DNA of 64,000 nucleotides from positions 5,023,501 to 5,087,500 of the forward strand of contig NZ_CP050440.1 of NCBI RefSeq assembly GCF_011769525.1, read 5' to 3'. The DNA is from Tolypothrix sp. PCC 7910 (GTDB lineage Bacteria; Cyanobacteriota; Cyanobacteriia; Cyanobacteriales; Nostocaceae). Below are positions 63,296 to 64,000 of this stretch, one piece after another (within the stretch, counting starts at the first letter, position 1; each line of letters begins with the position of its first letter). A model generated the notes under the pieces. The model was not told the DNA's origin. It was given only the letters and a program-made list of their open reading frames with translations, and did no database searches. The position numbers and the translations under genes were made by a program.

Positions 63296-63856
63296 TCAAT
63301 TCTCACTCAAATTGTATGGGGGTTCGCAACGATTGTTATAGGATAAAGTTGCAGAATCTGTAAATTGCTTATATCCATATCTCTCAAAATTCGTTGCAAC
63401 TCCATCACCAAGACAATATTCGTAAAAATATATTGTTTCATTACCGCTAAATTTGGCAGAAAGTTCCTTCCAAATAGGCGGCTGATAGCCAAATATATAG
63501 TTATAGAACTTTGTAGCCTCAGCTTTATCGTAATTATAGCTGCCTGGGTATTGGAAAAAATCGCCGTTGAAGTTTAAAGTAATATATTTTGCTTGATTTT
63601 TGATAAAAGTAATCGAAAAATCACTTTTAGGAAACTGCGTAAATAGCCTTCGGAAACTTTTGGGAGCATAAGTATAGATAACTTGCTCACCTTGAGTTTT
63701 TTTGGTAATGTAACGCCCAAAATAGCGTTCAATAGTTTGAGGCGTTTGGTTTAAAACATAGCGTCCCGCCAAAGCTGGAGGCGCGATCGCACTATTGATT
63801 AGTATCAATCCCACAGTCACCCCAGTCAAACCTAGCCAAACATCACGAGATTTCAT
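63296..63856 (-). CDS. Exported protein of unknown function
   Basis: The start is ATG 63856, with GAGGT about 10 bp upstream; a GTG/ATG five codons earlier (63871) is also possible. The protein (186 residues from this start) has a clear signal peptide, MKSRDVWLGLTGVTVGLILINSAIAPPALA, with cleavage after ALA. The mature part is Tyr/Phe/Asn-rich (QTPQTIERYFGRYITKKTQGEQ...) with two Cys near the C-terminus (YCLGDG, NRCEPP) that may form a disulphide. No family recognised. Confidence 0.7.
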   Translation of the reverse strand: MKSRDVWLGLTGVTVGLILINSAIAPPALAGRYVLNQTPQTIERYFGRYITKKTQGEQVIYTYAPKSFRRLFTQFPKSDFSITFIKNQAKYITLNFNGDFFQYPGSYNYDKAEATKFYNYIFGYQPPIWKELSAKFSGNETIYFYEYCLGDGVATNFERYGYKQFTDSATLSYNNRCEPPYNLSEN

Positions 63857-64000
63857 AGTTCTTACCTCCACCTCACAGCCAGGGAGTTCATAATCATGTT
63901 AGTGGGAGGCTGATTAATAACGATGCTATTTCATAGCACAATGTTTCTTCCCACCGCAATATTGAAGAGGAAATTGACTAAAAATGTTACTACATTTAAG
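63857..64000. other. Window end, no gene seen
   Basis: AT-rich upstream region of the exported protein gene. A small palindrome, GCTATTTCATAGC (about 63925-63937), is the only visible feature. Confidence 0.5.

Noticed and set aside
1-64000. tRNA, rRNA, tmRNA or RNase P genes
   Set aside because: No T-loop, anticodon-stem or conserved core pattern of these RNAs was found on either strand by eye; a covariance search would be decisive.

Overview
The window reads as chromosomal DNA of a filamentous, probably heterocyst-forming cyanobacterium (order Nostocales; Nostoc, Calothrix or Tolypothrix type). The evidence is many HIP1 octamers (GCGATCGC); heptanucleotide short tandem repeats (GGGGATT/GGGGACT, CAATTAC, TGCCCCA) in most intergenic gaps; photosynthesis and phycobilin-linked genes (ndhH, gun4, a flv4-flv2 operon, a cyanobacteriochrome-like GAF protein); several DevBCA-type exporter genes; and a Mo-dependent nitrogenase family protein. 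No rRNA, tRNA, CRISPR array or prophage was recognised.

Layout. 1-8.9 kb holds housekeeping and small genes: a MidA-type methyltransferase (cut by the window edge), a VOC protein, a lipoprotein, a stand-alone DXCF-type GAF protein, aroC, a SemiSWEET, a B12-binding radical SAM protein, a CPXCG protein, menH and an InrS/CsoR-like metal sensor. 9.4-13.7 kb has an HtrA protease, a 127-bp MITE-like insertion, a candidate structured RNA and a large TPR protein. 14-23.2 kb is a tripartite efflux cluster in the order adaptor, permease, ATPase, TolC, adaptor, permease, so one ATPase appears to serve two membrane sets. 23.2-24.5 kb is a repeat-rich gap with an 11-copy 21-bp minisatellite, a 194-bp multi-hairpin element and a MITE. 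24.5-29.8 kb carries a three-gene module: a TPR-CHAT caspase-like protease with nine 46-residue repeats, a small helical/disordered protein, and a coiled-coil protein with two C-terminal membrane helices. It is the best candidate here for a poorly described system.

30-32.5 kb has an SDR enzyme, a phytase-like gene fragment, a convincing Yfr1 small RNA and ung. 32.8-37 kb is the flv4 / sll0218-like / flv2 photoprotection operon on the minus strand, its genes separated by G4-capable heptamer repeats. 37.8-40.5 kb encodes a large secreted metzincin. 40.9-42.0 kb is an intact IS5-type insertion sequence with inverted repeats and a GTT duplication. 42.8-48.2 kb holds ndhH, an ABC ATPase fragment, gun4, icd and an N-terminally anchored Mn superoxide dismutase.

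48.5-56.2 kb encodes two sensor proteins: a 1805-residue Ser/Thr kinase-ATPase-GAF-histidine kinase and a 738-residue membrane histidine kinase. 56.5-64 kb contains an aspartoacylase-like zinc enzyme, rsmG, an ECF-like ATPase, a Sll0314-type TPR protein, a DUF3531 protein, a Nudix hydrolase, the nitrogenase-family protein, a cupin and a secreted unknown. Functional calls rest on motif and family recognition by eye; no database search was possible.
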